This document shows, piece after piece, positions 1 to 8,122 of a DNA stretch of 64,000 bases. Where the stretch lies: positions 74,096 to 138,095 of the forward strand of contig JAIELC010000011.1 in NCBI GenBank assembly GCA_019753375.1, read 5' to 3'. Origin of the DNA: Sphingomonas sp. GTDB lineage: Bacteria; Pseudomonadota; Alphaproteobacteria; Sphingomonadales; Sphingomonadaceae. Within the stretch, counting starts at the first letter, position 1, and every line of letters begins with the position of its first letter. The position numbers were made by a program, and so were the translations under genes. Under the pieces are notes generated by a model that searched no databases, had not been told where the DNA came from, and was given only the letters and a program-made list of their open reading frames with translations.

Positions 1-333
1 AGAGAAGCAATAACGCGATGCCATCAGATACTGGACGGCCTCAGCCGGCAATTGGTGCAAGGGTATCTTTGCCAGCGCGCGCCAATCGACCGATCGCCGA
101 TCGATCGTCACGGTTGCCCGGTAATCAACGGTCAGCCGTTCCTCCACCCGCAGCCACAAACGCTCCCCAATGCCGTCCTGCGCCGCGACACGGGCGAAAT
201 TGTCGCAGGCTGACAGGCCGATCCAGGCGTCATCAATGCGTTGTTCGGGGATCACCGCGGCTTCGACCTGCAACAGCAGATCGGATGGCTCGGCGAAGCG
301 GTAATCTAGCTGGGTGCGGATATTGAGTTTCAT
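1..333 (-). CDS. Transglutaminase-like family protein, N-terminal part (cut by window edge)
   Basis: The reading frame starts at the ATG at 333 and runs off the left edge, leaving 111 N-terminal residues. It opens MKLNIRTQLDYRF and later has an AVQYLMASRYC segment. This matches the N-terminal beta domain that precedes the transglutaminase core in bacterial transglutaminase-like proteins, where a YL.PSRYC-type stretch leads into the core. The Cys-His-Asp catalytic core would lie outside the window, so activity cannot be judged. No signal peptide is visible, which suggests a cytoplasmic protein. The family is often called a transglutaminase-like cysteine peptidase. The assignment rests on the N-terminal domain only. 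Confidence 0.7.
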   Translation of the reverse strand, partial: MKLNIRTQLDYRFAEPSDLLLQVEAAVIPEQRIDDAWIGLSACDNFARVAAQDGIGERLWLRVEERLTVDYRATVTIDRRSVDWRALAKIPLHQLPAEAVQYLMASRYCFS

Positions 334-435
334 ATGCCCCTGAACGCGCCAGTGTGCCGAACGATCAATAGCGTCGCCGGGAGCGCGGTCGGTGTTGATT
401 GACTCAGCACCGGCGCTCCAGGCTTTTGGCTTGCC

Positions 436-479
436 GCGTTTTCCGTGTCCTCGGGTGTTTCCACCGGACTTGAAAACGC
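436..479. repeat. Nested inverted repeat in the gap between two minus-strand genes
   Basis: Arms GCGTTTTC (436-443) and GAAAACGC (472-479) are perfect complements. Inside them lie shorter complementary pairs (GTCC/GGAC and GGTG/CACC), so the transcript of either strand could form a branched or long hairpin. It sits in the 219-bp gap between the GNAT gene and the transglutaminase-like gene. There is no T tract, so a simple intrinsic terminator is not indicated. It resembles the dispersed GAGCGTTTTC-type palindromes seen in alphaproteobacterial genomes, but copy number cannot be seen here. The rest of the gap (334-435 and 480-552) shows no recognisable gene. Confidence 0.45.
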
Positions 480-552
480 TCTAGGCGTGATTGTTCGGCG
501 CGGCCAGCGACCTTTGCCACGCCGTCCGGCGCCGAGCGGATCGCCGCAGCGC

Positions 553-1086
553 TCAGGCGATGGCAAGCGACCGGGCCAGCACGACAAAGTCCAGATCGTC
601 GGTCAACGGATCGCCAATCGATCGGTCTTCAAAGGGAAACGGACGCCGTTCGCCGGTCAGGGTATATCCGCGCCGCTGATAATAGGCGATCAGTTCGGTC
701 CGCCTGCCAATGACCGTCATCTCGATACGGATCGCCCGGAAATCGGTGGCTGCGCGTCGCTCTGCTTCACTAATCAGCATTCGGCCGACACCACGCGCCT
801 GGTGGTGCGGGTCCACCGCCAGCATCCCGAGATAGGCAACACCGTCACCCCTGTCCGCGACCACAACCGACCCGATGATGCTATTATCCCGCTGCGCGAC
901 GATGAGCCGCTGTGCGCGATCGGCCAGAATGGCGTGCAATGTTGCCAGATCAGTCCGCGGTCCGGCGATCAGATCGGCCTCATGCGTCCAGCCCGCGCGT
1001 GCGCGGCCCCCGCGATAGGCTGAATCAACCAGATCAAGGATACGCGGCAAATCCGCAGCAGCGGCAAGACGAAAGGCGGATATCAC
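553..1086 (-). CDS. GNAT family N-acetyltransferase
   Basis: This 177-residue protein has the acetyl-CoA binding signature of the GNAT fold: [18 protein letters not shown] at about residues 87-104, with QARGVG as the Q/RxxGxG/A pyrophosphate loop. A Y-Y-x-R-x-G-Y segment follows near residue 144, typical of the C-terminal part of the fold. The length is normal for a single-domain GNAT enzyme. The substrate cannot be read from the sequence. It is probably cytoplasmic, with no signal peptide or membrane segment. The gene stands alone on the minus strand, about 100 bp from the cold-shock gene end and 219 bp from the transglutaminase-like gene. Confidence 0.85.
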   Translation of the reverse strand: MISAFRLAAAADLPRILDLVDSAYRGGRARAGWTHEADLIAGPRTDLATLHAILADRAQRLIVAQRDNSIIGSVVVADRGDGVAYLGMLAVDPHHQARGVGRMLISEAERRAATDFRAIRIEMTVIGRRTELIAYYQRRGYTLTGERRPFPFEDRSIGDPLTDDLDFVVLARSLAIA

Positions 1087-1182
1087 GTGGTCGCGATACT
1101 CAGGTTGTTGACCGATGCCCCAACAAAAACCCGGCCAACATCGCTGTCGACCGGGTTTCTATCGTTCAAAAGCCGGATCGGC

Positions 1183-1974
1183 TTATTGCATCGGCGCCAG
1201 ATTGACGGCGGCATATTTGCCCCGACGATCAACTTCCAGCTCAAATTCGAGCCGGTCGCCCTCGTTGAGCGTTGGCATACCCGCGCGTTCGACTGCAGAA
1301 ATATGCACAAACGCGTCTGGCTGGCCGTCGTCGCGCTGGATAAAACCAAAGCCCTTCATCGCGTTGAAGAACTTGACCGTTCCGCTGGCCTTTTCGCCCG
1401 TCAACTGACGTTGCGGTCCTGCAGCTCCCCGTGGGGCGCCCGGTCCTGCATCGCGATCACGCGGCGGTCCACGATCCTCAACGGGCATTGGTTCGCCATC
1501 GATTTTCAGGTCGGTCGCCGAAATGCGCCCCCCGCGATCGACCAGCGTAAAGCCCAGCGGCTGACCTTCGGCCAGACCGGTAAGCCCGGCTTGCTCAACC
1601 GCGCTGATGTGCACGAACACGTCCTCACCGCCGTCATCACGCACGACAAAGCCAAAGCCTTTTTGCGCATTGAAGAATTTTACAACGCCGGTGCCTTCGC
1701 CAACCACCTGGGGCGGCATGCCGCGGCCACCGCCGCCTGCGCCACCACCAAAGCCGCCACCACCGCCGCCGCCGCGGAAGCCGCCACCGCCGCCACCGCC
1801 AAAGCGATCGCCACCGCCGCCGCCGCCAAATCGGTCACCGCCGCCGCCAAAACGATTGCCGCCGCCGAAGCCGCTGTCAAAGCCACCACCTTCGAAGCCA
1901 CCATCACCGAAGCCGTCACGCTTGTCCCGGCCACGTCCGCCACGATCACCGCGGCGCCCTTTATCAAAACTCAT
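1183..1974 (-). CDS. Glycine-rich protein with two cold-shock domains
   Basis: This 263-residue RNA/DNA-binding protein has an unusual N-terminal region (about residues 1-87) made of RGG, GFGG and poly-Gly runs. Two cold-shock domains follow, at about 95-158 and 197-262. Each has RNP1-like (KGFGFV, KGFGFI) and RNP2-like ([20 protein letters not shown]) motifs. The frame is open further upstream, but the ATG at 1974 ([10 protein letters not shown]) begins the low-complexity region and is preceded by a purine-rich stretch, so it is preferred. Double-CSD proteins are common in alphaproteobacteria. The Gly/Arg tail resembles RNA-binding RGG regions and may drive assembly or RNA chaperoning; this is inference. 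It is divergent from the TerC gene across a 207-bp gap that probably holds a structured 5' leader. Confidence 0.9.
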   Translation of the reverse strand: MSFDKGRRGDRGGRGRDKRDGFGDGGFEGGGFDSGFGGGNRFGGGGDRFGGGGGGDRFGGGGGGGFRGGGGGGGFGGGAGGGGRGMPPQVVGEGTGVVKFFNAQKGFGFVVRDDGGEDVFVHISAVEQAGLTGLAEGQPLGFTLVDRGGRISATDLKIDGEPMPVEDRGPPRDRDAGPGAPRGAAGPQRQLTGEKASGTVKFFNAMKGFGFIQRDDGQPDAFVHISAVERAGMPTLNEGDRLEFELEVDRRGKYAAVNLAPMQ

Positions 1975-2181
1975 GCCCTGTTCGTCTTCCCGGTTCGCCC
2001 ATACACCATGCAAGAACCCGAGCCTTGGACGACAAACGCAGGTCTTCCGGCGCCTAATTGCTTGCGCCTTGACGGTCGACATACTCCAAAATCCAACCGG
2101 CTGCGAATAAATTCGTCGTCGTTCGTGGACGATGCGTTGGATACTTGCAGTCGTGCGACACAAGCGCCACACATTGTGCAA

Positions 2182-2985
2182 ATGTCGATCATCTCACTGC
2201 TTGCTGATCCTGCCGCATGGGCGGCGCTGATCACCCTGATTGTGCTCGAAGTCGTCCTCGGCATCGACAACCTCATCTTTATTTCGATCCTGTCGAACAA
2301 ACTACCGTCAGAGCAACGCACCCGCGCGCGCCGAGTCGGAATCGGCCTGGCGCTGGGACTTAGGCTCGGTTTGCTGTCGACAATTGCCTGGATCGTCGGG
2401 CTGACGGCGCCGCTGATAAACCTGGGGATGACCGGCGCACCCGGCCCGCATGGCGAGCCCAGTTTTGAAACCGCGCTGTCGGCCCGCGACATCATCCTGA
2501 TCGCGGGCGGCCTGTTTCTGGTCTGGAAAGCGACCAAGGAAATTCACCACAGCATGGACCCCGAGGCATCGGGCGAGTTGCTCGACAAGCATGGCTCGGC
2601 GGGGAAAGCAACGCTCAGCTTCGCGTCGGCGATCATCCAGATCCTGCTGCTCGACATGGTTTTTTCGATCGATTCGATTCTGACCGCGGTCGGGATGACC
2701 GATCAGCTGCCAATCATGATCGCGGCCGTGATCGCCGCCGTGGCCGTGATGCTCGTTGCCGCAGATCCACTGGCCAACTTTATCGAACGCAACCCCACGG
2801 TGGTCATGCTGGCGCTGGGGTTTTTGTTGATGATTGGCGCCGTCCTGATTGCTGATGGCTTTGGTGTCCATGTGCCCAAGGGCTATATCTACACCGCGAT
2901 GGCCTTTTCGGCCGGTGTGGAAACGTTGAATATTCTGGCCCGCAAGGCCCGACAGCGCAACCGGGCGCGTGACGCCAGCCATTGA
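2182..2985 (+). CDS. TerC family integral membrane protein
   Basis: This 267-residue polytopic inner-membrane protein starts at the ATG at 2182 ([10 protein letters not shown]). The TerC family shows conserved acidic residues within membrane helices, seen here as [11 protein letters not shown] near the N-terminus and [12 protein letters not shown] in the second half. The two similar halves reflect the internal duplication of the family. TerC/Alx-type proteins are linked to tellurite resistance or Mn2+ homeostasis; which role applies here cannot be read. The frame is open far upstream, to 1087, but that part is the antisense of the cold-shock gene and is not coding. It ends 31 bp before the RNase D gene and may be the first gene of that run. 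Confidence 0.88.
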   Translation: MSIISLLADPAAWAALITLIVLEVVLGIDNLIFISILSNKLPSEQRTRARRVGIGLALGLRLGLLSTIAWIVGLTAPLINLGMTGAPGPHGEPSFETALSARDIILIAGGLFLVWKATKEIHHSMDPEASGELLDKHGSAGKATLSFASAIIQILLLDMVFSIDSILTAVGMTDQLPIMIAAVIAAVAVMLVAADPLANFIERNPTVVMLALGFLLMIGAVLIADGFGVHVPKGYIYTAMAFSAGVETLNILARKARQRNRARDASH

Positions 2986-3016
2986 GCAAATGTCGATTCG
3001 CCGCTAGGCGATCGGC

Positions 3017-3634
3017 ATGACGGTATATTTCCATGAAGAAGACCTGCCTGCCGGCGTCCTGGCCGACGGCCCCATCGCCATCGATACCGAAACGATGGGT
3101 CTGATTACCCCGCGCGATCGGCTGTGCGTCGTCCAGATTGCCGATGGGCGAGGCGACGAGCATCTGGTGCGCTTTGCGCCCGGCAGCGATTATGCAGCAC
3201 CCAATCTGCGCGCCATTCTTGCCGATCCCGCGCGCCTGAAGCTGTTCCATTTTGCGCGCTTCGATCTTGCCGCGATCAGCCATTATCTGGGCGTGACAGC
3301 GGCGCCGGTCTATTGCACCAAAATCGCCTCGCGGCTGGTGCGCACCTACACCGATCGGCATGGATTGAAGGAATTGGTGCGCGAGCTGCTTGGCCAGGAT
3401 ATTTCCAAGGCCCAGCAATCGTCGGATTGGGGCGGCCCCGACCTGTCAGAAGCGCAGCGCGATTACGCCGCATCAGATGTACGATTTCTCCACGCGCTGA
3501 TGGATGAACTCAACATTCGCCTCGCGCGCGAAGGGCGAACCGCGATCGCACAGGCCTGTTTCGATTTCCTGCCGACGCGCGCCGCGCTCGACCTGGCAGG
3601 ATGGCCAGAGACCGACATTTTCGCGCATGTCTGA
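3017..3634 (+). CDS. rnd: Ribonuclease D-type 3'-5' exonuclease
   Basis: This 205-residue protein consists of a DEDD-family exonuclease domain only, without the HRDC domains of E. coli RNase D. The first metal-binding motif is AIDTET (D23, E25). A later YAASDVRFLHAL segment near residues 156-167 carries the Y/D of motif III (DEDDy type). Short single-domain RNase D proteins are usual in alphaproteobacteria and trim structured RNA 3' ends. It acts in the cytoplasm. Its last codons overlap lptC by 8 bp, so the two are probably translationally coupled, and it likely heads the lptC-lptA-lptB-rpoN transcription unit. Confidence 0.87.
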   Translation: MTVYFHEEDLPAGVLADGPIAIDTETMGLITPRDRLCVVQIADGRGDEHLVRFAPGSDYAAPNLRAILADPARLKLFHFARFDLAAISHYLGVTAAPVYCTKIASRLVRTYTDRHGLKELVRELLGQDISKAQQSSDWGGPDLSEAQRDYAASDVRFLHALMDELNIRLAREGRTAIAQACFDFLPTRAALDLAGWPETDIFAHV

Positions 3635-4265
3635 CAGTGCCGCCCAGATCCGTGTCGAGCAACGCCACTGGGCAGCGCCCGGCAGCAGCCACGATTCGGT
3701 TATCTTCTGGGCCCGCCTTGTCCTGCCCGTGCTGATCGGGGTTCTGACGGCTTTCCTGGTGGTTGCGCCGTTGACGATCGGCGGCGACGTCAGTTTTGTC
3801 CTCGACAAGAACAAGGTCGATGTCGCGCGCGAACGCATGCGCCTCCAGTCGGCAGTCTATCGCGGCGAGGATGACAAGGGACGACCATTTTCGCTCAGCG
3901 CGGGTTCGGCGGTGCAAAAAAGCTCGACCGAAGCAATTGTCCAGCTTAATCAGCTGTTTGCGCAGATTGGCCTGACCGATGGTCCGGCAACATTAAGGGC
4001 CGATCACGGCAAATATGATATGGGCAAGCAACAAGTCGCCATCGACAGCCCGGTCCAGTTCCGGGCCGCCAACGGGTATAAACTCGACGCGAGCGCCGCA
4101 ACTGTTGACCTGCAAAGCCGGCAACTCACCAGCGACGGTCCGGTGGCCGGCACGGTGCCGCAAGGCACGTTCAGCGCCGCGCATATGAGCGCCGATCTTG
4201 AGAAGCACACCGTGACGCTGACAGGCAATGCGCGCTTGCGGATCAACGCACGAAGGGCGAAATAG
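3627..4265 (+). CDS. lptC: LPS export system protein LptC
   Basis: This 212-residue protein has a cytoplasmic N-terminus and a single transmembrane anchor (about residues 27-48, rich in V/L/A). A periplasmic beta-jellyroll domain follows with YRGEDDKGRPFSLSA and a repeated strand pattern typical of LptC/OstA-like domains. LptC receives LPS from the LptB2FG ABC transporter and hands it to LptA. The start at 3627 (MSDSAAQIRV) overlaps the end of the RNase D gene by 8 bp; an in-frame ATG at 3504 lies inside that gene and is rejected. lptA starts 5 bp after the stop, and lptB follows, so the genes form an LPS-transport operon. Confidence 0.9.
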   Translation: MSDSAAQIRVEQRHWAAPGSSHDSVIFWARLVLPVLIGVLTAFLVVAPLTIGGDVSFVLDKNKVDVARERMRLQSAVYRGEDDKGRPFSLSAGSAVQKSSTEAIVQLNQLFAQIGLTDGPATLRADHGKYDMGKQQVAIDSPVQFRAANGYKLDASAATVDLQSRQLTSDGPVAGTVPQGTFSAAHMSADLEKHTVTLTGNARLRINARRAK

Positions 4266-4270
4266 CAGGC

Positions 4271-4825
4271 ATGATCGATCGTCGAGTCTTTGGTGCTGCC
4301 GCGCTGGCCATATGGGCATTATGTGCCGCTGCGGGATCAAGCGTCGCGGTTGGCGACACGCGGCATGATCGCGATGCGCCAATCGATGTCGGGGCCGATC
4401 ATATCGAGCTGCAGGACAAAGCCAACCGCGCCATTTTGTCGGGAAATGTCCGCGTCACCCAGGCCGAAATGACGCTGAATGCCGCCCGCGTCACCGTCGC
4501 CTATACCGGTCAGGTGACCGACGGATCGCCTGAGGTGTCGCGACTCGACGCGGCGGGCGGGGTCACAGTCAGCAGACCTGATCAGCGGGCCCGCAGCAAT
4601 TACGCCATCTACGACATTAATAGCCGGATGATCACCATGATCGGGGCGGTGAATTTGGTGCAGGGCGACAATGTGGTGAATGGCGGTCGCCTGACGCTCA
4701 ATCTGGACACCGGCAAGGCCGTTATCGACGGGTCATCGGTCAGCGGCAGCCCAGCTGGCGCTGGCACGTCCACGACAAGCGGTCGCGTCACGGGTCGTTT
4801 TTCGGTACCCAAGCGCAGCCAATAG
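4271..4825 (+). CDS. lptA: LPS transport periplasmic protein LptA
   Basis: This 184-residue protein begins with a signal peptide (about residues 1-27, hydrophobic core ALAIWALCAAAG). An OstA/LptA beta-jellyroll follows, with DVGADHIELQDKANRAILSG and NVRVTQAEMTLNA as characteristic strands. LptA bridges the inner and outer membranes in LPS transport between LptC and LptD. It lies 5 bp after lptC. The C-terminal tail (about residues 150-184) is Ser/Gly/Thr-rich and probably disordered. Size is normal for the family. lptB follows after a 132-bp gap, longer than expected within the operon, in which I see no clear promoter or terminator. Confidence 0.92.
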   Translation: MIDRRVFGAAALAIWALCAAAGSSVAVGDTRHDRDAPIDVGADHIELQDKANRAILSGNVRVTQAEMTLNAARVTVAYTGQVTDGSPEVSRLDAAGGVTVSRPDQRARSNYAIYDINSRMITMIGAVNLVQGDNVVNGGRLTLNLDTGKAVIDGSSVSGSPAGAGTSTTSGRVTGRFSVPKRSQ

Positions 4826-4957
4826 ACTGTTTTAGCAACTATTGCCGCGACAGGGCTTCCATCCGCGGATCAGCTCGGGCAATAACCATGCACAAAGCTT
4901 GCCAAACTGCCCCGGCCAATGCCACGGCAGCCCATCCGGCGGGGACTATGACGCGTT

Positions 4958-5734
4958 ATGGACGATATCGGTACGCTCGTTTCAGCTAAGCCCTTCGCAG
5001 AGACCGCCGGGATGAGTGGCTTGTCGGTCGTGTCGATCGCCAAATCCTATGACAAGCGACCTGTGCTCGCGGATGTATCGGTGTCGGTGGGACGCGGCGA
5101 GGTTGTCGGGCTGCTCGGTCCCAATGGGGCCGGCAAGACGACATGCTTTTACTCGGTCATGGGCCTGGTGAAACCCGATTCCGGGCGGATCATGCTCGAT
5201 GGCGTCGATATCACCGGATTGCCCATGTATCGGCGGGCCATTCTGGGCCTGGGCTATCTGCCCCAGGAAACGTCGATCTTTCGCGGGCTGTCGGTTGAGG
5301 GCAACATTCTGGCGGTGCTCGAACTGTCAGAGCCGAATGCCGATGCCCGCGCCGGCCGGCTGGAAAAGCTGCTCGACGAATTCGGGCTCGCACGGCTGCG
5401 TGACGCCCCCGCGCTGGCGCTGTCGGGCGGGGAACGGCGTCGCGCCGAAATTGCCCGCGCGCTGGCCGCTGATCCGTCGATCATCCTTCTCGACGAACCC
5501 TTTGCCGGAATCGATCCGATTTCCATCGCCGACATCCGGGATCTGGTGCGGGACCTGAAGCAACGTGGCATCGGTGTGCTCATCACCGACCATAATGTCC
5601 GCGAAACGCTGGAAATCGTTGACCGGGCTTATATCATTTATGACGGTCGCGTGCTTTTTTCCGGATCGCCTGACGATCTGGTTGCCGACACCAATGTTCG
5701 CCGGCTTTATCTGGGCGAGGGCTTCTCGCTTTGA
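4958..5734 (+). CDS. lptB: LPS export ABC transporter ATP-binding protein LptB
   Basis: This 258-residue ABC ATPase powers LPS extraction from the inner membrane with LptF/LptG. Walker A is GPNGAGKT (54-61), the signature is LSGGE (155-159), Walker B is ILLDE (176-180) and the switch histidine is H212. LptB-typical sequence includes GYLPQE (about 99-104). The first ~22 residues before LSVVSIAKSY are an N-terminal extension. An ATG further in (MSGLSVV, residue 19) would give a more standard length, so the start is uncertain. It follows lptA and precedes rpoN by 76 bp, the usual lptB-rpoN order in proteobacteria. Confidence 0.93.
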   Translation: MDDIGTLVSAKPFAETAGMSGLSVVSIAKSYDKRPVLADVSVSVGRGEVVGLLGPNGAGKTTCFYSVMGLVKPDSGRIMLDGVDITGLPMYRRAILGLGYLPQETSIFRGLSVEGNILAVLELSEPNADARAGRLEKLLDEFGLARLRDAPALALSGGERRRAEIARALAADPSIILLDEPFAGIDPISIADIRDLVRDLKQRGIGVLITDHNVRETLEIVDRAYIIYDGRVLFSGSPDDLVADTNVRRLYLGEGFSL

Positions 5735-5810
5735 CACGATGCGCATTTTTCCGGGCCTGACCAGGCCAATGCGCGCGGTGGCCAGCATGGCCATGGGCGC
5801 TTGTTCCTAG

Positions 5811-7307
5811 ATGAGCCTGGCCCCGCGCCTCGACCTGCGGCAGTCGCAATCCCTGGTGATGACGCCGCAACTCCAGCAGGCAATTCGCCTGCTGGCGCTG
5901 TCAAATCTGGAAGTCGAAGCGTTCATCGCTGAGGAAATTGAAAAAAACCCCCTGCTCGAGACCGGCGCGCCAGAGGACGATAGCCCCATCGCCGAACCCG
6001 ATTCGCCTCCTGCGCCGCGCGACGAGCCGGCCAGCGCGGATGAGCTGATCATGGGCGCCGGCGAAAGCGGTGAAGCCGCGCTTGATGTCGATTTTTCGGC
6101 AGAGACCTTTCATCATGATAGTGCCGCGGATTCGGGCGGCATGGACGGTACGCTGGGGTTGAATGGCGCTGCGGGCAGCGCCGCGAGCGAGGATGGCCCT
6201 GATTTTGACAGCTTTGCCGATACCGGCCTGACCCTGGCAGACCATCTGCTGGCCCAGGCCGGCACGGCGGTATCGGGCGCCGACATGTTTATCGCCGCGC
6301 ATCTGATCGACCAGATCGATGACTGTGGCTATTTGACCGCTCCACTGATTGAAATCGCTGGTCGTCTGGGCGTGCCGCTGGCGCGAGTCGAGTCAATCCT
6401 TGCGATTATCCAGACCTTTGATCCAACCGGGGTCGGCGCGCGCGATCTGGCCGAATGCCTGGCCCTGCAAGCCAAGGAGGCGGATCGTTACGACCCCTGC
6501 ATGGCGCGGCTGATCGATAATCTTGATCTGCTGGCTCGGGGCGACATTGCCCGATTGAAGCGGCTCTGCGGCGTCGATGACGAAGACATGGCCGACATGA
6601 TCCGCGAACTGCGCCACTATGATCCCAAGCCCGGCTGCCGTTATGGCGGCGAGCCCGCGCAGCCCGTGGTGCCCGACATCTATGTTGCCCGGCGCAAGGA
6701 TGGCTGGGCGATCGAGATCAATTCGGCAACGCTGCCACGTCTGCTGGTGAACCGCAGCTATTACGCCGAGCTATCCACGGGGCCGCAAAACAAGGCATCA
6801 AAGGCATGGCTGACCGAGTGCCTGGCGAGCGCCAACTGGCTGGTCAAAGCGCTTGATCAGCGCCAGCGGACGATCATCCGGGTGGCCACTGAAATCGTCA
6901 AACAACAAGAAGCCTTTTTCCTGTACGGTGTCGCGCATCTCAAGCCCATGACGCTACGTCAGGTTGCGGACGTGATCGAGATGCACGAATCCACCGTTAG
7001 TCGCGTGACCAGCAACAAATATCTGATGTGCGAACGCGGGCTTTATGAACTGAAATACTTCTTCACATCCGCCATTCAGGCATCGGACGGTGGCGATGCC
7101 GTGTCGGCAGAAGCGGTCAAGAATGCGATCAGGACATTGATCGCGGCGGAAGACGCCGGGGCCATTCTGTCCGATGACACGCTGGTCGATTTGCTGAAAG
7201 AAAAGGGATTCGACATTGCGCGGCGCACAGTGGCCAAATATCGCGAAGCGCTGGGCATTGGCAGCAGCGTCCAGCGGCGCCGGCAAAAGACGCTCGAAGG
7301 AGCCTGA
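5811..7307 (+). CDS. rpoN: RNA polymerase sigma-54 factor
   Basis: This 498-residue protein has all sigma-54 regions. Region I is a Gln/Leu-rich activator-interaction segment (LRQSQSLVMTPQLQQAIRLL from about residue 9). An acidic, low-complexity region II spans about 48-135, the core-binding domain follows, and the C-terminal DNA-binding part carries the invariant RpoN box ARRTVAKYRE at about 470-479. Sigma-54 directs RNA polymerase to -24/-12 promoters and needs an AAA+ enhancer-binding activator; none is encoded in this window. It follows lptB. The usual hpf/ptsN genes downstream are absent here, and a small STAS-like protein follows instead. A strong -24/-12 promoter match lies at 42056. 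Confidence 0.96.
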   Translation: MSLAPRLDLRQSQSLVMTPQLQQAIRLLALSNLEVEAFIAEEIEKNPLLETGAPEDDSPIAEPDSPPAPRDEPASADELIMGAGESGEAALDVDFSAETFHHDSAADSGGMDGTLGLNGAAGSAASEDGPDFDSFADTGLTLADHLLAQAGTAVSGADMFIAAHLIDQIDDCGYLTAPLIEIAGRLGVPLARVESILAIIQTFDPTGVGARDLAECLALQAKEADRYDPCMARLIDNLDLLARGDIARLKRLCGVDDEDMADMIRELRHYDPKPGCRYGGEPAQPVVPDIYVARRKDGWAIEINSATLPRLLVNRSYYAELSTGPQNKASKAWLTECLASANWLVKALDQRQRTIIRVATEIVKQQEAFFLYGVAHLKPMTLRQVADVIEMHESTVSRVTSNKYLMCERGLYELKYFFTSAIQASDGGDAVSAEAVKNAIRTLIAAEDAGAILSDDTLVDLLKEKGFDIARRTVAKYREALGIGSSVQRRRQKTLEGA

Positions 7308-7412
7308 GGGCATTGACGGGCAGCAGAGCCGGCGCCGGCGCAGGTGCCGAAAAATCCCGCGCCGGTGCCATTTTAGCAAATTGACAAGAATCACTGGCGT
7401 AGTTCATGCGCC

Positions 7413-7823
7413 ATGGCACCGTATTTCGACATCGACGTAGACATCGCCCGTGACCTGGTCATGATCCGGATGGGCGGCTTCTTTGGGCCCGAGGCAATTG
7501 CGGCCTTTACCAAAGCGCGCAACGAAGCCCATGCCCGGCTGAAATGCGGCCCGCATCAGCATCTCACGCTCAACGATGTCAGCGGTATGAGCATCCAGTC
7601 GCAGGAAATGGTTGTCGCATTTCAACGGCTGCTTGATGATCCGACACACCGGTCGCGAAAGCTCGCCTTTGTTCATGCCTCTACCCTTGCGCGCTTACAG
7701 CTCCAGCGCGCGGCCGCGTCACGCGACGTTGCCTATTTCCGGACCGCCAAGGAAGCAGAAGCGTGGCTGTTCGGCGATGAAATCGTCACCGCACCAACCC
7801 CACGGAGCGCTGTCGCCGGTTAA
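7413..7823 (+). CDS. Hypothetical STAS/SpoIIAA-like protein
   Basis: This 136-residue protein has an alternating strand/helix pattern (PYFDIDVDIARDLVMIRMGG, LTLNDVSGMSIQS, KLAFVHAS) similar to small SpoIIAA/STAS-like sphingomonad proteins. It has no signal peptide or membrane segment and is probably cytoplasmic. A regulatory or anti-sigma antagonist-like role is possible from the fold but not shown; no phosphorylatable Ser in a DxxG-S motif is clear. It starts 105 bp after rpoN on the same strand and may be co-transcribed with it, which is the only functional hint. The ATG at 7413 was chosen because the overlapping ATG at 7408 is out of frame. Confidence 0.6.
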   Translation: MAPYFDIDVDIARDLVMIRMGGFFGPEAIAAFTKARNEAHARLKCGPHQHLTLNDVSGMSIQSQEMVVAFQRLLDDPTHRSRKLAFVHASTLARLQLQRAAASRDVAYFRTAKEAEAWLFGDEIVTAPTPRSAVAG

Positions 7824-7884
7824 GGCGTAAACCCATCAACGACCGCTATTGGCGCAGGGGCTGAGCGACCGACTTTGGTGGGAA

Positions 7885-8075
7885 GGGGACATTGTCCCTT
7901 CTCCCTGAAGGGAGAAGGATACCGCAGCTTGGCAGCCTGCTGCCTAGCGAAGGTTGGATGAGGGTGTTCCGCGCCATCGAGAGGGCGATCCCCTCACCCA
8001 GCTCCGACTAGGCCCGCGCTGAAGAAGCGCGAGTCAAGTCTGCGCAACCCTCTCCCAACGGGAGAGGGATGATGA
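7885..8075. repeat. REP/MITE-like intergenic element bounded by two hairpins
   Basis: The 299-bp gap between the STAS-like gene and the exonuclease gene holds no credible ORF. It holds a palindrome of 10-bp arms CCTTCTCCCT / AGGGAGAAGG (7897-7918, 2-nt loop) and, at the other end, 9-bp arms CCCTCTCCC / GGGAGAGGG (8048-8068, 3-nt loop). Between them lies sequence of the type 'GGTTGGATGAGGGTG ... CCCCTCACCC', also partly complementary. This arrangement is characteristic of dispersed intergenic elements in sphingomonads and other proteobacteria, probably non-autonomous and mobilised in trans. It may also terminate the two converging transcripts. Boundaries are approximate. Confidence 0.65.
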
Positions 8076-8122
8076 CAGACTCTGGAGCGATAACGGACAA
8101 GCCAGTTTTGTGAGTCTATGAC

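Noticed and set aside
1087-2181. Long plus-strand frame upstream of and continuous with the TerC gene
   Set aside because: It is the antisense of the cold-shock gene; composition is Ala/Thr-rich because the opposite strand encodes Gly/Arg repeats. TerC homology begins only at 2182.
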